The notes: generated by a model from the sequence alone, not told the origin. Numbered from the stretch's first letter, positions 7,910 through 16,542 are shown. The stretch is 45,982 bases of DNA from Candidatus Kaiserbacteria bacterium (GCA_027066795.1 JAMONA010000013.1:1-45982), one strand, 5' to 3'. A program made the numbers and translations.

Positions 7910-8623
7910 TTAACACGTATCTAACTTCTCTACTAGCTCTTGCAACTCACCCATAAACTGATTACGTACATCTACCGCATATGGATTATGCTCTTGTATT
8001 GTTTTGAAAAGGTCCCAAGTATCATTTGCCAACAAGTCCTTAAGTCTAATTAACTCCCTATAGCTGTGAGTACTCATGTCCATATTTTTAATCTCCATAT
8101 TTTTAAGAGCCCTAGCGATAAAGTGACTCAGGCCCTGCACTAGCGCCATCTCTTTATCATGCTCTTTCGCTGACTTTTCTACTATCTTAAGTTTTAACTC
8201 ACTAGCCAGAAAGGCTTTTATCTCATTGTATCTATTGTTACCCAAAGAAACATTAGTCAGTGCTATAGGCAGGCCTTCGACGCCACCATTTTCTCTTTCT
8301 GATTGTGGGCCAAATATAGGGTGTGTACCAAGTATCTCATTGTTAGGGAAATGCTTTTTAAGTATCTCTATCGGCTGCACTTTTACAGAGGCTACATCCA
8401 TAACAATCGCCTCTTTCTTTATATACTTACTAGCCAACGCGCATGATGTATCTAAAAATTGTACAGGTATACTAAATATTACGATATCACTGTCACAAGT
8501 CTCTTCTAGGGTATCATGCTCACCTCCCCTCTTATATATACGCACTTCAAAATAACCTTTGAGATACTTATGCATCAATTTACCAAATTGCCCGTAACCT
8601 ATAATGCCTATTGTCTTACTCAT
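7910..8623 (-). CDS. tyrA: Prephenate/arogenate dehydrogenase family protein
   Basis: NAD(P)-dependent dehydrogenase of the TyrA fold. The Rossmann motif GIIGYGQFG opens the protein, followed by DIVIFSIPV, VMDVASVKV and LGTHPIFGPQ, then the helical dimerisation domain with QGLSHFIARAL. The pathway reaction would be oxidative decarboxylation of prephenate or arogenate on the way to tyrosine, but no other aromatic pathway gene is present here. The gene ends 10 nt before tyrS, which suggests coexpression. The start is the ATG at 8623 (MSKTIGIIGYG); an in-frame start 14 codons further up gives residues not typical of the family. Confidence 0.85.
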   Translation of the reverse strand: MSKTIGIIGYGQFGKLMHKYLKGYFEVRIYKRGGEHDTLEETCDSDIVIFSIPVQFLDTSCALASKYIKKEAIVMDVASVKVQPIEILKKHFPNNEILGTHPIFGPQSERENGGVEGLPIALTNVSLGNNRYNEIKAFLASELKLKIVEKSAKEHDKEMALVQGLSHFIARALKNMEIKNMDMSTHSYRELIRLKDLLANDTWDLFKTIQEHNPYAVDVRNQFMGELQELVEKLDTC

Positions 8624-8668
8624 AAAAACTATAGTACCACACATTAAAAACCATGAACTTCTCATTAT

Positions 8669-8708
8669 AAAAGCCCTGTGGCGATATCTCTATCACTACA
8701 AGGCTTTT
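8669..8708 (-). terminator. Rho-independent terminator after the 8721-9092 gene
   Basis: Arms AAAAGCCCTGTGG and C-TACAAGGCTTTT pair over about 12 bp with one mismatch. On the minus strand the stem ends in TTTTAT; on the plus strand in TTTTTG, so it could work both ways. Confidence 0.6.
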
Positions 8709-8720
8709 TGTATGAGGGAC

Positions 8721-9092
8721 CTATTCATCGCCATCTGTTAAAGCTGATTTAATTTCAACAGTAAAACTTTCAATAGCGTCAGGGATAGATTTTGGCTTGA
8801 AAGGCCTTACCATCATGTACCAACCATTGACCCTGTTATGTGCTATGCATACAACAGGGCCGTGACCCATGACTGATATGGACTTTGTAACCAGAAGCAT
8901 GCCGAGACATGTTCCAGTAACCACAGAGTCAATACTGGTGTAGTACTTAACACCTTCTTGATCCCCTTGCTGCACAATTTTAATACAAATTTTCGTACCA
9001 ACTAAACCGGCAACTAATGGAGTTGTTATGCCTCCATCTCTCAAGGCTTTCATAGCTGCAGCCTGCATTTTGGCTTCTGTTTGGTCTGGCAT
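8721..9092 (-). CDS. Unknown 123-residue protein with its own promoter and terminator
   Basis: Not recognised. The N-terminal 30 residues are helical and Ala/Met rich (TEAKMQAAAMKALRDGG); the middle looks like beta strands (TKICIKIVQQG, GVKYYTSIDSV, GPVVCIAHNRV, GWYMMVRPF); the tail is acidic. No signal peptide or membrane segment is evident. A clear Shine-Dalgarno (AAAGGAG, 7 nt before ATG), a good promoter at 9127-9155 and a terminator make it an autonomous unit. This differs from most neighbours, which lack a Shine-Dalgarno. The same promoter core occurs upstream of the gene at 16822. Confidence 0.6.
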   Translation of the reverse strand: MPDQTEAKMQAAAMKALRDGGITTPLVAGLVGTKICIKIVQQGDQEGVKYYTSIDSVVTGTCLGMLLVTKSISVMGHGPVVCIAHNRVNGWYMMVRPFKPKSIPDAIESFTVEIKSALTDGDE

Positions 9093-9126
9093 TCATATAC
9101 TCCTTTTAATAAAAGTGCCCCAAGTG

Positions 9127-9155
9127 AATATAGCACACTATATGTATGTTGTTAA
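9127..9155 (-). promoter_or_regulatory. Promoter of the 8721-9092 gene
   Basis: On the minus strand: TTAACA (9150-9155), 17-nt spacer, then TGcTATATT as an extended -10 (hexamer 9127-9132). The -35 overlaps the 3' end of the upstream gene. The core GTGCTATATTCA is also present at 16750. Confidence 0.55.
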
Positions 9156-9457
9156 TCTTCGTCACCGCTCTTAGAGACTTTGATAAACTCTAGTATAAGT
9201 TCTATGGCTATAGACTCATTGTCGAACTCCCTTATGTCATTAAATATATTAAACCTATCCTCCATACCTAGCAGAGCTGCCAAAGCGTTTATATTACGCA
9301 CATACATAATAGCTGACCACAACACACGATATTGAAGAGCTGAGAGTACCTCACCATTTATAAGGCTATCTAGTAGTAGTGGTGCATCTGTTATCGGCTC
9401 TATATTATTTGGGCTTATTCCATCTGTTATCAACATTACCGGCTTGTCATCAAGCAC
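9152..9457 (-). CDS. Unknown protein, possible 3' half of a split gene
   Basis: A 101-residue reading frame from a GTG start. It is mostly helical, with a hydrophobic segment QYRVLWSAIMYVRNINALAALLG. No family recognised. Read upstream in the same frame, the codons before the GTG give a plausible continuous strand (GENNVTLVLDDKPVMLI), and the frame meets that of the 9463-9810 gene at a run of four A. It may therefore be the 3' half of one gene of about 219 codons. If the genes are truly separate, the 5-nt distance between stop and GTG suggests translational coupling. Confidence 0.45.
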   Translation of the reverse strand: MLDDKPVMLITDGISPNNIEPITDAPLLLDSLINGEVLSALQYRVLWSAIMYVRNINALAALLGMEDRFNIFNDIREFDNESIAIELILEFIKVSKSGDED

Positions 9458-9462
9458 TAGAG

Positions 9463-9810
9463 TTACGTTATTTTCTCCGATACGACCTGCCTCTCACCAA
9501 AATATTTAACTGCAGTATCTCGTGCAGTATTCATGGTTTTTATTAACTCATCATACGGCATCTGAAAATGTTGCATGCAGTCATCTACAGAGGCTTTTGT
9601 ATTACTAGCAAGCCAAGACGTGCACAGCTTTATAGATCTAATATTAACCTTAAATACAGAGGGCGCATACTCCCTACCTTCTCTCTTTGGTATGTAAACG
9701 AGAGATTCAGATCCTTTTGTAAGATATTGCGGGTTATACCTCTCTACAACATCATGCGCTAGCCCAGCTAACGTGTATTCAGAATCAGTATCTTTAAGTG
9801 CCTCATTCAT
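9463..9810 (-). CDS. Unknown protein, possible 5' half of a split gene
   Basis: A 115-residue frame from ATG. Residues 30-55 (TKGSESLVYIPKR...APSVFKVN) have the look of a nucleotide-binding hairpin of a kinase-like N-lobe, but this is only a visual resemblance. It ends GERQVVSEKIT at a TAA just after an A4 run (9471-9474); one extra A there would join it to the following frame. A -10-like TAAAAT lies before the start. It follows the helicase gene region in the opposite reading order and precedes the 9152-9457 frame. Confidence 0.5.
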   Translation of the reverse strand: MNEALKDTDSEYTLAGLAHDVVERYNPQYLTKGSESLVYIPKREGREYAPSVFKVNIRSIKLCTSWLASNTKASVDDCMQHFQMPYDELIKTMNTARDTAVKYFGERQVVSEKIT

Positions 9811-9840
9811 GTTAGAAATAATTTTAACATAACTGTATAC

Positions 9841-12800
9841 CTACCGCATCAGGTCTCTCAGCTCACAATACTTACATTTGCCTAGTTTGTGGTCTTCGCA
9901 ACGATTGTTCCAGAAGTCTAGGTTTAATATTTCATTACTTACCCTGCTTACCTCCTCCTTTAGCTGATCCACCTCATCACCTTCTATAATGAAACTCTCC
10001 TTGCGCAGCTTACCACTCTTGGCATCTGGTTGTATAAAGTCTATCTCTGCACTCTGCATCTCGTACACTCTGCCCTTGCCTGTCTTTTTTACATCGTCAT
10101 TATGCAGTCCTAGCATAAGTTTATAGAAGATCAGTTGCCTATAATAATCTCCATTACTACTCTTGGTGTTACCCATAATATCATTACGGCTCTTGGGCTT
10201 ACCTGTCTTATAGTCTACAACCACTACACCTTCATTCTCTGAGTTGCCAAGCTCTAGCTTATCTAGCTTGCCGCGCAGTAGTACATGTGGCAATTCGTTA
10301 CTCTCTATCGGTAGGTGGACCTTAAGGTCTAACTCACTCTTAGTATTCATATTAAGTTTGCCTTTATAGTGCTCTAGCCAAGCTGTGAGCACCTCCTCAC
10401 CCCTCTTAAGACCCTCCTTAAACTCAGTGCTTGTAAGTGGCTGTTTACCAAGCACTCTCTCAAACTCTTTAAGAAGCTTTGCCTTACTTGATTGTTTCTT
10501 GCTATTAGAGTGCTCAAAGTGATACTGCAAGGCTCCGTGAACGGCATTACCAAATGCTAGATGCTTGCTAGGTGGCTCTGGTATTCGTACCAAGTTACGG
10601 TAAAAGTACTGCCACGGACAAGTAAGATAGTTATTAAGTGCCGTTACTGAAAGTCCGAAGTCTATAAATAGGCCGTTTAGGAATTCCTTGTCTTGCACCA
10701 AGCTTTCTGGTGGGTTAAGTGCTTTAAAGTACTCCGCAGAGTCTATACTTTGCTCAAACTCACTTGTAGTTACTGTAGAGTAACGCTCATCAGCTAGCTC
10801 ATCTAAAAATATACTAGGCAGCTGCACAGTCCCACTTGCAGACTGGTTACTATAGCTCATACTCACACCAACTCTTGCACGTGTAAGTGCCACATAAAAT
10901 AAGCGTCGCTCGTCATCATTATCTCCAGCCGTTATACCCAAGCCTGGTAACTTAAAGGAGTCCATACTACGCTTATTACCCCAACGCTTATCTTTCATGC
11001 CAATTATATATACATAGTCAAATTCTAACCCCTTACTCTTATGTGCTGTCATCAAGCGTACTGCACCACCACTTCCGCCTGAACCACTCTTTTTAATAGG
11101 TATGTTGTACTCCTCTAAGAGTTGCAGGTGCTCTACCAAAGCAGCAGCCGTATAATCTGGGTCCCGCACTGATAGCTCTGTGATGAGTGTTACGAGACCA
11201 CGCAGCTTCTCTACTAACTCTCCTGCCCTCTTAGAGTTAAGTACGTAGGTAAGGAAGCCAGACTCACGCACAAGAGTATTAAAAAACACTGGAACAGACT
11301 CCTTTTGTGACTTATCAGCTAGATCCTTGAGCTTACCCATAAACTCTAATGCCTCAATAACATTAGTGTGTGCATCTTTAAGCAACCCCTTACTACTTAA
11401 TATATCAAACACACTAAGTCTCTCACGGCGAGCATGCCTAAGTATCCTATAAGCATTGGTAGGTGAAAGCCCTAAAAACGATAGATGCATAGCTGGCACG
11501 AGTCTTGTGGCACTACCATACTCTGTCACAGCATAGAGCACTATCAGCAACTTGCGTATATCTGGGTCGGCAAGCACATTTTGGTTGCTCTCTATGCGAT
11601 GAGGTATGCCCTCCCGCTCTAGCGCATTACTCACAAGTTCAGCATCTGCATTGTTGCGGTAGAGTACTGCCACCTCGCTGTGCTCTACACCTTGCTCTAT
11701 CTTCTCTCCGATATTTTTAGCTACCCACATTAGCTCATTATCTTCGCTAGCAAACTCTCTTAACTCTACGCCACTTTTACTAATGCCTGCATGAGACTCT
11801 AGTGGTGCATTATACAAAGTATTGCCCTCCATAAGACTATGTGCACCATCAAGTATCTCTTGCCCCGAGCGGTAGTTGCGCTCTAAAGTTATAAGCTTGG
11901 CACTTGTATATAGTTTTTTAAAATAGTTAAAATTCTCAAGTGATGCTCCTTGAAATCGAAATATCGCCTGCTTCTCATCTCCTACTATAAAGAGGTTTGG
12001 GTTGCTATAATAGCTGGCCAACAGCTCTAAAATCTTATTTTGTGCCCCATTGGCATCTTGGTGCTCATCTGCAAGTATATATTGGTATTGCTCTTGAAGG
12101 CGTTGTAGTAGCTCGCTATTACTCTCCATGGCATGCATAGCCTCTAGTATCATGTCTTCATAATCATAGAGTTTTAGCTCTCGTAGTTTCTCTTCATAAT
12201 CAGCATATATATGGGCAAGTTCACGCCCCTTCTCTATCCTCTTTAGCTCGTCGGCATATTTGGCCTTCATCTTGCCCTTGTGTGCACCTTTAGTGTGATG
12301 AAGGTCGTCAGCCTGACCTACGCCCTGCTCTTGCTCGGCCAGTAGCGTAAGTAGCTTGCTTGGCGAGACACCCTCACGCTTTAACTCACTAAGCTTACCC
12401 CTTATTGGTCCTAAAAAGTAGAAGTTGTTACTAAACGGCTTTAAATGTGTGAGCTCACTATCTGTAATAATATCTCTAAGCAGAGTAACCTGCTCTATAT
12501 CTGTTATGGGTTCACTGCCTATTATGCGCTCAAACTCGTTTGGGTATTTCTTAATCACCTCATTACAAAAACCGTGGTATGTATGTATCGCTACCTTATA
12601 GCCATCTTGCCCTATAATGCTCACAAGGCGCTTGCGCATGGCAGAGACACCAGCCTCGGTAAAGGTAAGTGCTAGTATGTTATCTGCATTAGTATCTGTC
12701 TCTCGTAAAATATTAGCTATGCGCAGTGTGAGTATTTGCGTCTTGCCAGTGCCTGGGCCAGCTACCACCATTACAGAGCCCTCAACTGTATCTACGGCCT

Positions 12801-12879
12801 CTCGCTGCCCGTCATTAAGGATCTTATAGAGCTTACTAAACTCTGGTGTTGTTTTAGCTTTAGCTGTAACGTCTTTCAT
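9841..12879 (-). CDS. UvrD/Rep-type helicase fused to a PD-(D/E)XK nuclease
   Basis: A 1012-residue superfamily 1A DNA helicase with a C-terminal RecB-like nuclease, probably acting in double-strand break end processing or repair. Motif I is GPGTGKTQ (41-48), the DEAD-like motif II is LADEHQD, motif IV has RNYRSGQEIL, motif V AHKSKGLEFDYVYI and motif VI LFYVALTRAR. The nuclease part has FGNAVHGAL and the VVVDYKTGK motif with the D...xK catalytic pair. A Cys in TCPWQYFYR and three near the end (RC...GKCKYC) match the AddB/Cas4-type 4Fe-4S cluster. It is larger than UvrD because of this fusion and resembles AddA/AddB-type enzymes; no partner subunit is adjacent. Confidence 0.92.
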   Translation of the reverse strand: MKDVTAKAKTTPEFSKLYKILNDGQREAVDTVEGSVMVVAGPGTGKTQILTLRIANILRETDTNADNILALTFTEAGVSAMRKRLVSIIGQDGYKVAIHTYHGFCNEVIKKYPNEFERIIGSEPITDIEQVTLLRDIITDSELTHLKPFSNNFYFLGPIRGKLSELKREGVSPSKLLTLLAEQEQGVGQADDLHHTKGAHKGKMKAKYADELKRIEKGRELAHIYADYEEKLRELKLYDYEDMILEAMHAMESNSELLQRLQEQYQYILADEHQDANGAQNKILELLASYYSNPNLFIVGDEKQAIFRFQGASLENFNYFKKLYTSAKLITLERNYRSGQEILDGAHSLMEGNTLYNAPLESHAGISKSGVELREFASEDNELMWVAKNIGEKIEQGVEHSEVAVLYRNNADAELVSNALEREGIPHRIESNQNVLADPDIRKLLIVLYAVTEYGSATRLVPAMHLSFLGLSPTNAYRILRHARRERLSVFDILSSKGLLKDAHTNVIEALEFMGKLKDLADKSQKESVPVFFNTLVRESGFLTYVLNSKRAGELVEKLRGLVTLITELSVRDPDYTAAALVEHLQLLEEYNIPIKKSGSGGSGGAVRLMTAHKSKGLEFDYVYIIGMKDKRWGNKRSMDSFKLPGLGITAGDNDDERRLFYVALTRARVGVSMSYSNQSASGTVQLPSIFLDELADERYSTVTTSEFEQSIDSAEYFKALNPPESLVQDKEFLNGLFIDFGLSVTALNNYLTCPWQYFYRNLVRIPEPPSKHLAFGNAVHGALQYHFEHSNSKKQSSKAKLLKEFERVLGKQPLTSTEFKEGLKRGEEVLTAWLEHYKGKLNMNTKSELDLKVHLPIESNELPHVLLRGKLDKLELGNSENEGVVVVDYKTGKPKSRNDIMGNTKSSNGDYYRQLIFYKLMLGLHNDDVKKTGKGRVYEMQSAEIDFIQPDAKSGKLRKESFIIEGDEVDQLKEEVSRVSNEILNLDFWNNRCEDHKLGKCKYCELRDLMR

Positions 12880-12938
12880 TACCCTAAGTATAGCATCTGG
12901 ACATTATTTTACCTGCTGCAAGAGCCTTATATAAAGCA

Positions 12939-14645
12939 TTAGCGGTCAGGCGCTATATCTAGGTGGTTGATTAAGAATTTTGAGATATTTATAAATGGGT
13001 CGGTTAGCGTCTCAGATGCATACCGTGCACCGTTTGGTTCAAGATTCATCAATAAAACTATAAACTCAGCGTTATATGATGGACCATATCCTACAAACGT
13101 GTGCAGGTATGCATCGTCTCTATATCCACCTGCAGTAGCAAGCTGTGCAGTACCCGTCTTAATTCCTAGTGAATAATGTGGCATTTTGTGCTTGCCGCCA
13201 GCTAAGACCTCATCGACAACCTTAGTCAGCATTTTAGCAATAGTCTCTGCTGTCTCTGGTTTAAAGACTCGTACTTTTTGGTCACTGTAGTCAAACTTCT
13301 TATCTAAGCCAGTATTATACTCTATACGTTTTACCATATGTGGTTGCACCATATAACCACCATTGGCTACTGCCGCAAGTGCACGTATGGTGGCAATAGG
13401 TGTAAACGCTACACCTTGTCCAAAACTAGCTGTAGCAAATTCTATCTCTCGTTCACTCTCAAGGTTATTAACCATACCTACAGCCTCTGCTGGCAAATCT
13501 ATACCAGTCTCTTCACCAAGTGATAATTTGTCTATAAAGTATTCACGCATCTGTTTGTGCCCAACCCTTTCAGCAATAAAGGCTACACCTGTATTTAATG
13601 ACTGACTGAGCACCTCCTGCATCGGCACAACCCCGCGGGCCCTACCGTCGTAATTGTGTATAGTGGCACCATTTAAAGTTAAGCTACCCTTATCATTATA
13701 TGTAGTTTCCGCCTTCACAGCCCCTGTGTCTATACCTATTGCCATTGTAAGCACTTTTATTATTGAGCCCATCTCATATACACCACTAATTAACGGGTTA
13801 GAAAACCTTACACCAGATATATTATTAAAATTATTCAAATCAAATTTAGGAGATACTGCCATTGCTAGTATTTCACCTGTCTGCGGATCCATAACTATAA
13901 CAGCTGTCATCTTGCTACCCCATTTGTCTTTAACTTTAAGAATTTCCTCCTCTACAAATACCTGCACCGTCGGGTCTATTGTAAGCACTATGTCACCCTC
14001 TCTGGCACCACCCTCTGCTAAATCACTTAGATTGGTAAATAGCTCTGCAAAAAAGTTTACATACAAGTTACTTGAATCACGTGCTAAAATATCTTCATAA
14101 TATCGCTCTAGTCCGTAACGTCCTACTTTGTTATTATTCTCATCAAAACCTACAAAACCAAGTATATGTGAGCCCATATCACCCCCTGGATAGTAGCGCT
14201 CCCTCTGTTGGGTCAATATTACACCTGGTAGTTTAAGCCTACGCACAGAGTCTGCAATATCTTGAGTCAGCCCCTTTGCTAGTTCTTCATATGGGTCTTT
14301 TACTTTTGCAACCTTGTATTTATATTCTTCCTCGTCTATAGGCAATACTTCATTTATTTTTTTATATACATCTTCACTATCAACGATATTTCTTGGGTCT
14401 ATGGCTAATATAAAACGAGAGTGCACTGTAGCACTAGCAATCTTAGTGCCACCACGATGAGTCATGAATATGTTGCCTCTGTCATATATACCGACTTTCG
14501 TATTTACGTACTGATGTGATGCTTCTATATCATAAGCAGGTCCGTCAATCACCTGTAAAAAATATAATCGTACTACCAATAATAAAACTATACTGACAAA
14601 AACTATTGTCATCATCCATATGCGCATCACGAGTAGTTTACGCAT
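12939..14645 (-). CDS. ftsI: Septal peptidoglycan transpeptidase (FtsI/PBP2 class B)
   Basis: Class B penicillin-binding protein, 568 residues. An N-terminal membrane helix (about 9-30) is followed by the dimerisation/pedestal domain and a transpeptidase domain with all three active-site motifs: S294-I-I-K297, S349-L-N351 and K496-T-G498. It is the last gene of the mraZ-rsmH-ftsL-like-ftsI cluster, 11 nt after the FtsL-like gene. This position supports a septal (FtsI) rather than elongation (PBP2) role. There is no C-terminal PASTA domain. Confidence 0.92.
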   Translation of the reverse strand: MRKLLVMRIWMMTIVFVSIVLLLVVRLYFLQVIDGPAYDIEASHQYVNTKVGIYDRGNIFMTHRGGTKIASATVHSRFILAIDPRNIVDSEDVYKKINEVLPIDEEEYKYKVAKVKDPYEELAKGLTQDIADSVRRLKLPGVILTQQRERYYPGGDMGSHILGFVGFDENNNKVGRYGLERYYEDILARDSSNLYVNFFAELFTNLSDLAEGGAREGDIVLTIDPTVQVFVEEEILKVKDKWGSKMTAVIVMDPQTGEILAMAVSPKFDLNNFNNISGVRFSNPLISGVYEMGSIIKVLTMAIGIDTGAVKAETTYNDKGSLTLNGATIHNYDGRARGVVPMQEVLSQSLNTGVAFIAERVGHKQMREYFIDKLSLGEETGIDLPAEAVGMVNNLESEREIEFATASFGQGVAFTPIATIRALAAVANGGYMVQPHMVKRIEYNTGLDKKFDYSDQKVRVFKPETAETIAKMLTKVVDEVLAGGKHKMPHYSLGIKTGTAQLATAGGYRDDAYLHTFVGYGPSYNAEFIVLLMNLEPNGARYASETLTDPFINISKFLINHLDIAPDR

Positions 14646-14656
14646 TTTTATTATAA

Positions 14657-14974
14657 TTAGTTAGCTTGCCCTACAAGCACACGACGCTCTGTAAAACCTT
14701 TAGAGGCAACAGGACCAAGGCCAGCTCCAGAGGCACGAGCCATAGTGATACCACTTACCCTTGTTATATACTCATTCTCCATTTGGGATATCTCTGCTCG
14801 TATCATGGCTGTTCGTGTCTCTGCCTCCTTACGTATCACTACATTCTTCACTGATAAGCCTATAAAAGTAACATAACTTGCTAACAGAACAGTTATCATA
14901 AGTGTCAGCATTATAAAAACTCTTAACTTTATAACTTGTACTAATATTCTGTTGTTTTGTCTCCTTACTTTCAT
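14657..14974 (-). CDS. FtsL-like small bitopic membrane protein
   Basis: A 105-residue protein with a basic N-terminus, one membrane helix (about 16-42) and a short heptad-like helix (RKEAETRTAMIRAEISQME). Sequence alone is too short to assign, but size, topology and position between rsmH and ftsI match FtsL, which forms the divisome subcomplex with FtsQ and FtsB. An FtsQ-like protein is encoded at 30402-31223. Confidence 0.65.
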   Translation of the reverse strand: MKVRRQNNRILVQVIKLRVFIMLTLMITVLLASYVTFIGLSVKNVVIRKEAETRTAMIRAEISQMENEYITRVSGITMARASGAGLGPVASKGFTERRVLVGQAN

Positions 14975-15005
14975 AATTTTATAAATTTACTTTTGTTTAA
15001 AATTC

Positions 15006-15917
15006 TTAATCTCTTTGAAATACTCGTAATTTACTACTCCTTGCTCTTTTGTTCTCTCTTACCTCCTCATTCGTAGGTGCTATAGGCTTCTTGGTTATTA
15101 TTGTGCCTAAGCCGTCCTCTTGCCACTGTCTAAACAACCTCTTAACCAACCGGTCTTCAAGTGAGTGAAAGGTTATTACCCCTACTCTACCTCCTGGCTT
15201 AATATATTTAAGCACCTTGTCTAATGCCTCTTTAGCAGCACCTAACTCGTCATTAACTGTTATTCTCAAGGCCTGGAAGCTCTTAGTGGCAGGGTTCGTC
15301 TTACCGTGTCTGTAGTGTGCTGGCACTGCAGCAGTGATTATGCTCACCAATTGCTCGGTGGTCGTTATCTCTGCCTCTGTACGCGCTTCTACTATCGCTT
15401 TAGCTATGCGGCGTGAATACCTCTCACCACCGTAGCCATAGATAATGTCTGCGATATTCTCCTCTTGCCAGTCGTTAACTATTTCCTTGGCAGTTAAAGT
15501 ATCCTCACCAACCATATCGCTAAGTGTCATGGTTAAGGGCTCCTCATTTTGAAAGGTAAAGCCTCTACCACTCACCTCTAGCTGGTCACTAGAAAGGCCA
15601 AGGTCAAACAGCGCAGCATCAAGCCACTGGATTTTAAGAGTGCCTAAGACCTTGTCTAAATTACGGAAGTTGTCTTGCATTAAATGCAGTCCTGGCAACT
15701 TATCTACCAGAGTAGTTTCTAGATTATACTTAGCTCTCTCTATAGCTCTTGAGTCAGCATCTATACCTATTAAAACTCCATTAGCACCTACTTCTTGAGC
15801 CATTGCAGCCGCGTGGCCACCACCTCCAAGCGTACCGTCAAGCACTGTACCACCTTTTGGTATATTTAAATTTTTGAGTACTTCTTGTAAAAGAACTGGT
15901 ACATGCACCGTGTGCAT
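15006..15917 (-). CDS. rsmH: 16S rRNA (cytosine1402-N4)-methyltransferase RsmH
   Basis: Methylates N4 of C1402 in 16S rRNA. HVPVLLQEVL at the start, VLDGTLGGGGHAAAM (SAM motif), FDLGLSSDQL, and the terminal KRARSSKLRVF tail are diagnostic. The start used is the ATG at 15917, giving 303 residues, the usual length, with a Shine-Dalgarno GAGGT 5 nt upstream. An in-frame ATG at 15995 would add 26 polar residues (NNHSQSSTGSDSQQA) without family counterpart, and this segment is better explained as part of a folded RNA leader. It is the second gene of the mra/fts cluster. Confidence 0.93.
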   Translation of the reverse strand: MHTVHVPVLLQEVLKNLNIPKGGTVLDGTLGGGGHAAAMAQEVGANGVLIGIDADSRAIERAKYNLETTLVDKLPGLHLMQDNFRNLDKVLGTLKIQWLDAALFDLGLSSDQLEVSGRGFTFQNEEPLTMTLSDMVGEDTLTAKEIVNDWQEENIADIIYGYGGERYSRRIAKAIVEARTEAEITTTEQLVSIITAAVPAHYRHGKTNPATKSFQALRITVNDELGAAKEALDKVLKYIKPGGRVGVITFHSLEDRLVKRLFRQWQEDGLGTIITKKPIAPTNEEVRENKRARSSKLRVFQRD

Positions 15918-15935
15918 ACTTACCTCGACCGCTTG

Positions 15936-16024
15936 TTGCGAGTCTGAGCCGGTGGAGGATTGGCTATGATTGTTAAGTGTGCGCATGACATTCATAAAAT
16001 TCCCCCAGCCGCTCAGAGCAGCAA
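15936..16024 (-). promoter_or_regulatory. Structured RNA leader between mraZ and rsmH
   Basis: On the minus-strand RNA three successive helices close one hairpin: TTGC/GCAA (16021-16024 with 15936-15939), TCTGAGC/GCTCAGA (16011-16017 with 15943-15949), and TGGGGGA/TCCTCCA (16001-16007 with 15953-15959, one G-U). Inside, TATGA/TCATA can also pair. The structure ends 18 nt before the rsmH ATG, just before its Shine-Dalgarno. It suggests regulation or processing between mraZ and rsmH. A structured motif upstream of mraW (rsmH) is known from Actinobacteria; whether this one is related cannot be judged from one sequence. Confidence 0.55.
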
Positions 16025-16036
16025 CTAATTACTATC

Positions 16037-16471
16037 CTAAAGAACCCCTATCTCTCCCAATTTGCTTGCCATCATATCTCCATTTTGCTCCATTTTCTTA
16101 CTATATGACTTCCACAATTTTGCATCCCAGAGCTCGACTCTACTCTGTACACCGGTTAGCACCACCTCACGGCTGAGCTTAGCAAATTGCTTAAGGTGCT
16201 CTGGTACTACTACTCTACCTGCCTTGTCTAGCTCTGCTTCTGTAGCACCTGCTAAAAAGAAACGACTAAAGCCTCTAGAGTTAGCATCTGCCATAGAGAG
16301 GCCTGCAAGCTTCTCTGTGATCTTCTTCCACTCTTGTTGAGAATATACAAACAAGGAACTATCTAACCCTCTTGTTACTACAATCTTTTTACCCAGCTCG
16401 CTTTTAAACTTAGTAGGCAGTGTGAGCCTGTTCTTGTCGTCTAACGTGTGGGTATATTCTCCTAGTAACAT
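16037..16471 (-). CDS. mraZ: Transcriptional regulator MraZ
   Basis: A 144-residue protein with two AbrB-like MraZ domains: LLGEYTHTLDDKNRLTLPTKF at the N-terminus and ATEAELDKAGRVVVPEHL in the second half, each with the DxxGR/NR motif. MraZ binds GTGGG-type repeats upstream of its own operon and represses it. Four such repeats are present at 16491-16530, so autoregulation is well supported. It heads the rsmH-ftsL-ftsI cluster. Confidence 0.95.
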   Translation of the reverse strand: MLLGEYTHTLDDKNRLTLPTKFKSELGKKIVVTRGLDSSLFVYSQQEWKKITEKLAGLSMADANSRGFSRFFLAGATEAELDKAGRVVVPEHLKQFAKLSREVVLTGVQSRVELWDAKLWKSYSKKMEQNGDMMASKLGEIGVL

Positions 16472-16490
16472 ATTATTTAAGTGATTTAAT

Positions 16491-16530
16491 TACTACCACT
16501 TCGTCCCACTATACACCACTACAACCCACT
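16491..16530 (-). promoter_or_regulatory. MraZ operator: four 10-bp direct repeats
   Basis: On the minus strand AGTGGG, AGTGGT, AGTGGG and AGTGGT occur at exact 10-bp spacing (ends at 16530, 16520, 16510 and 16500), starting about 20 bp before the mraZ ATG. Regularly spaced GTGGG repeats are the known MraZ box architecture. Confidence 0.85.
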
Positions 16531-16542
16531 ATGCCTAATAAC

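Noticed and set aside
9152..9810. Aminoglycoside-phosphotransferase-type kinase made from the two frames
   Set aside because: SESLVY...FKVN and TDGISPNN only loosely recall kinase loops; the catalytic His-Gly-Asp order is not kept, so no function is assigned.
15918..15995. N-terminal extension of rsmH from ATG 15995
   Set aside because: The 26 extra residues are polar and unlike the family; the DNA forms a folded leader and a good Shine-Dalgarno precedes ATG 15917.
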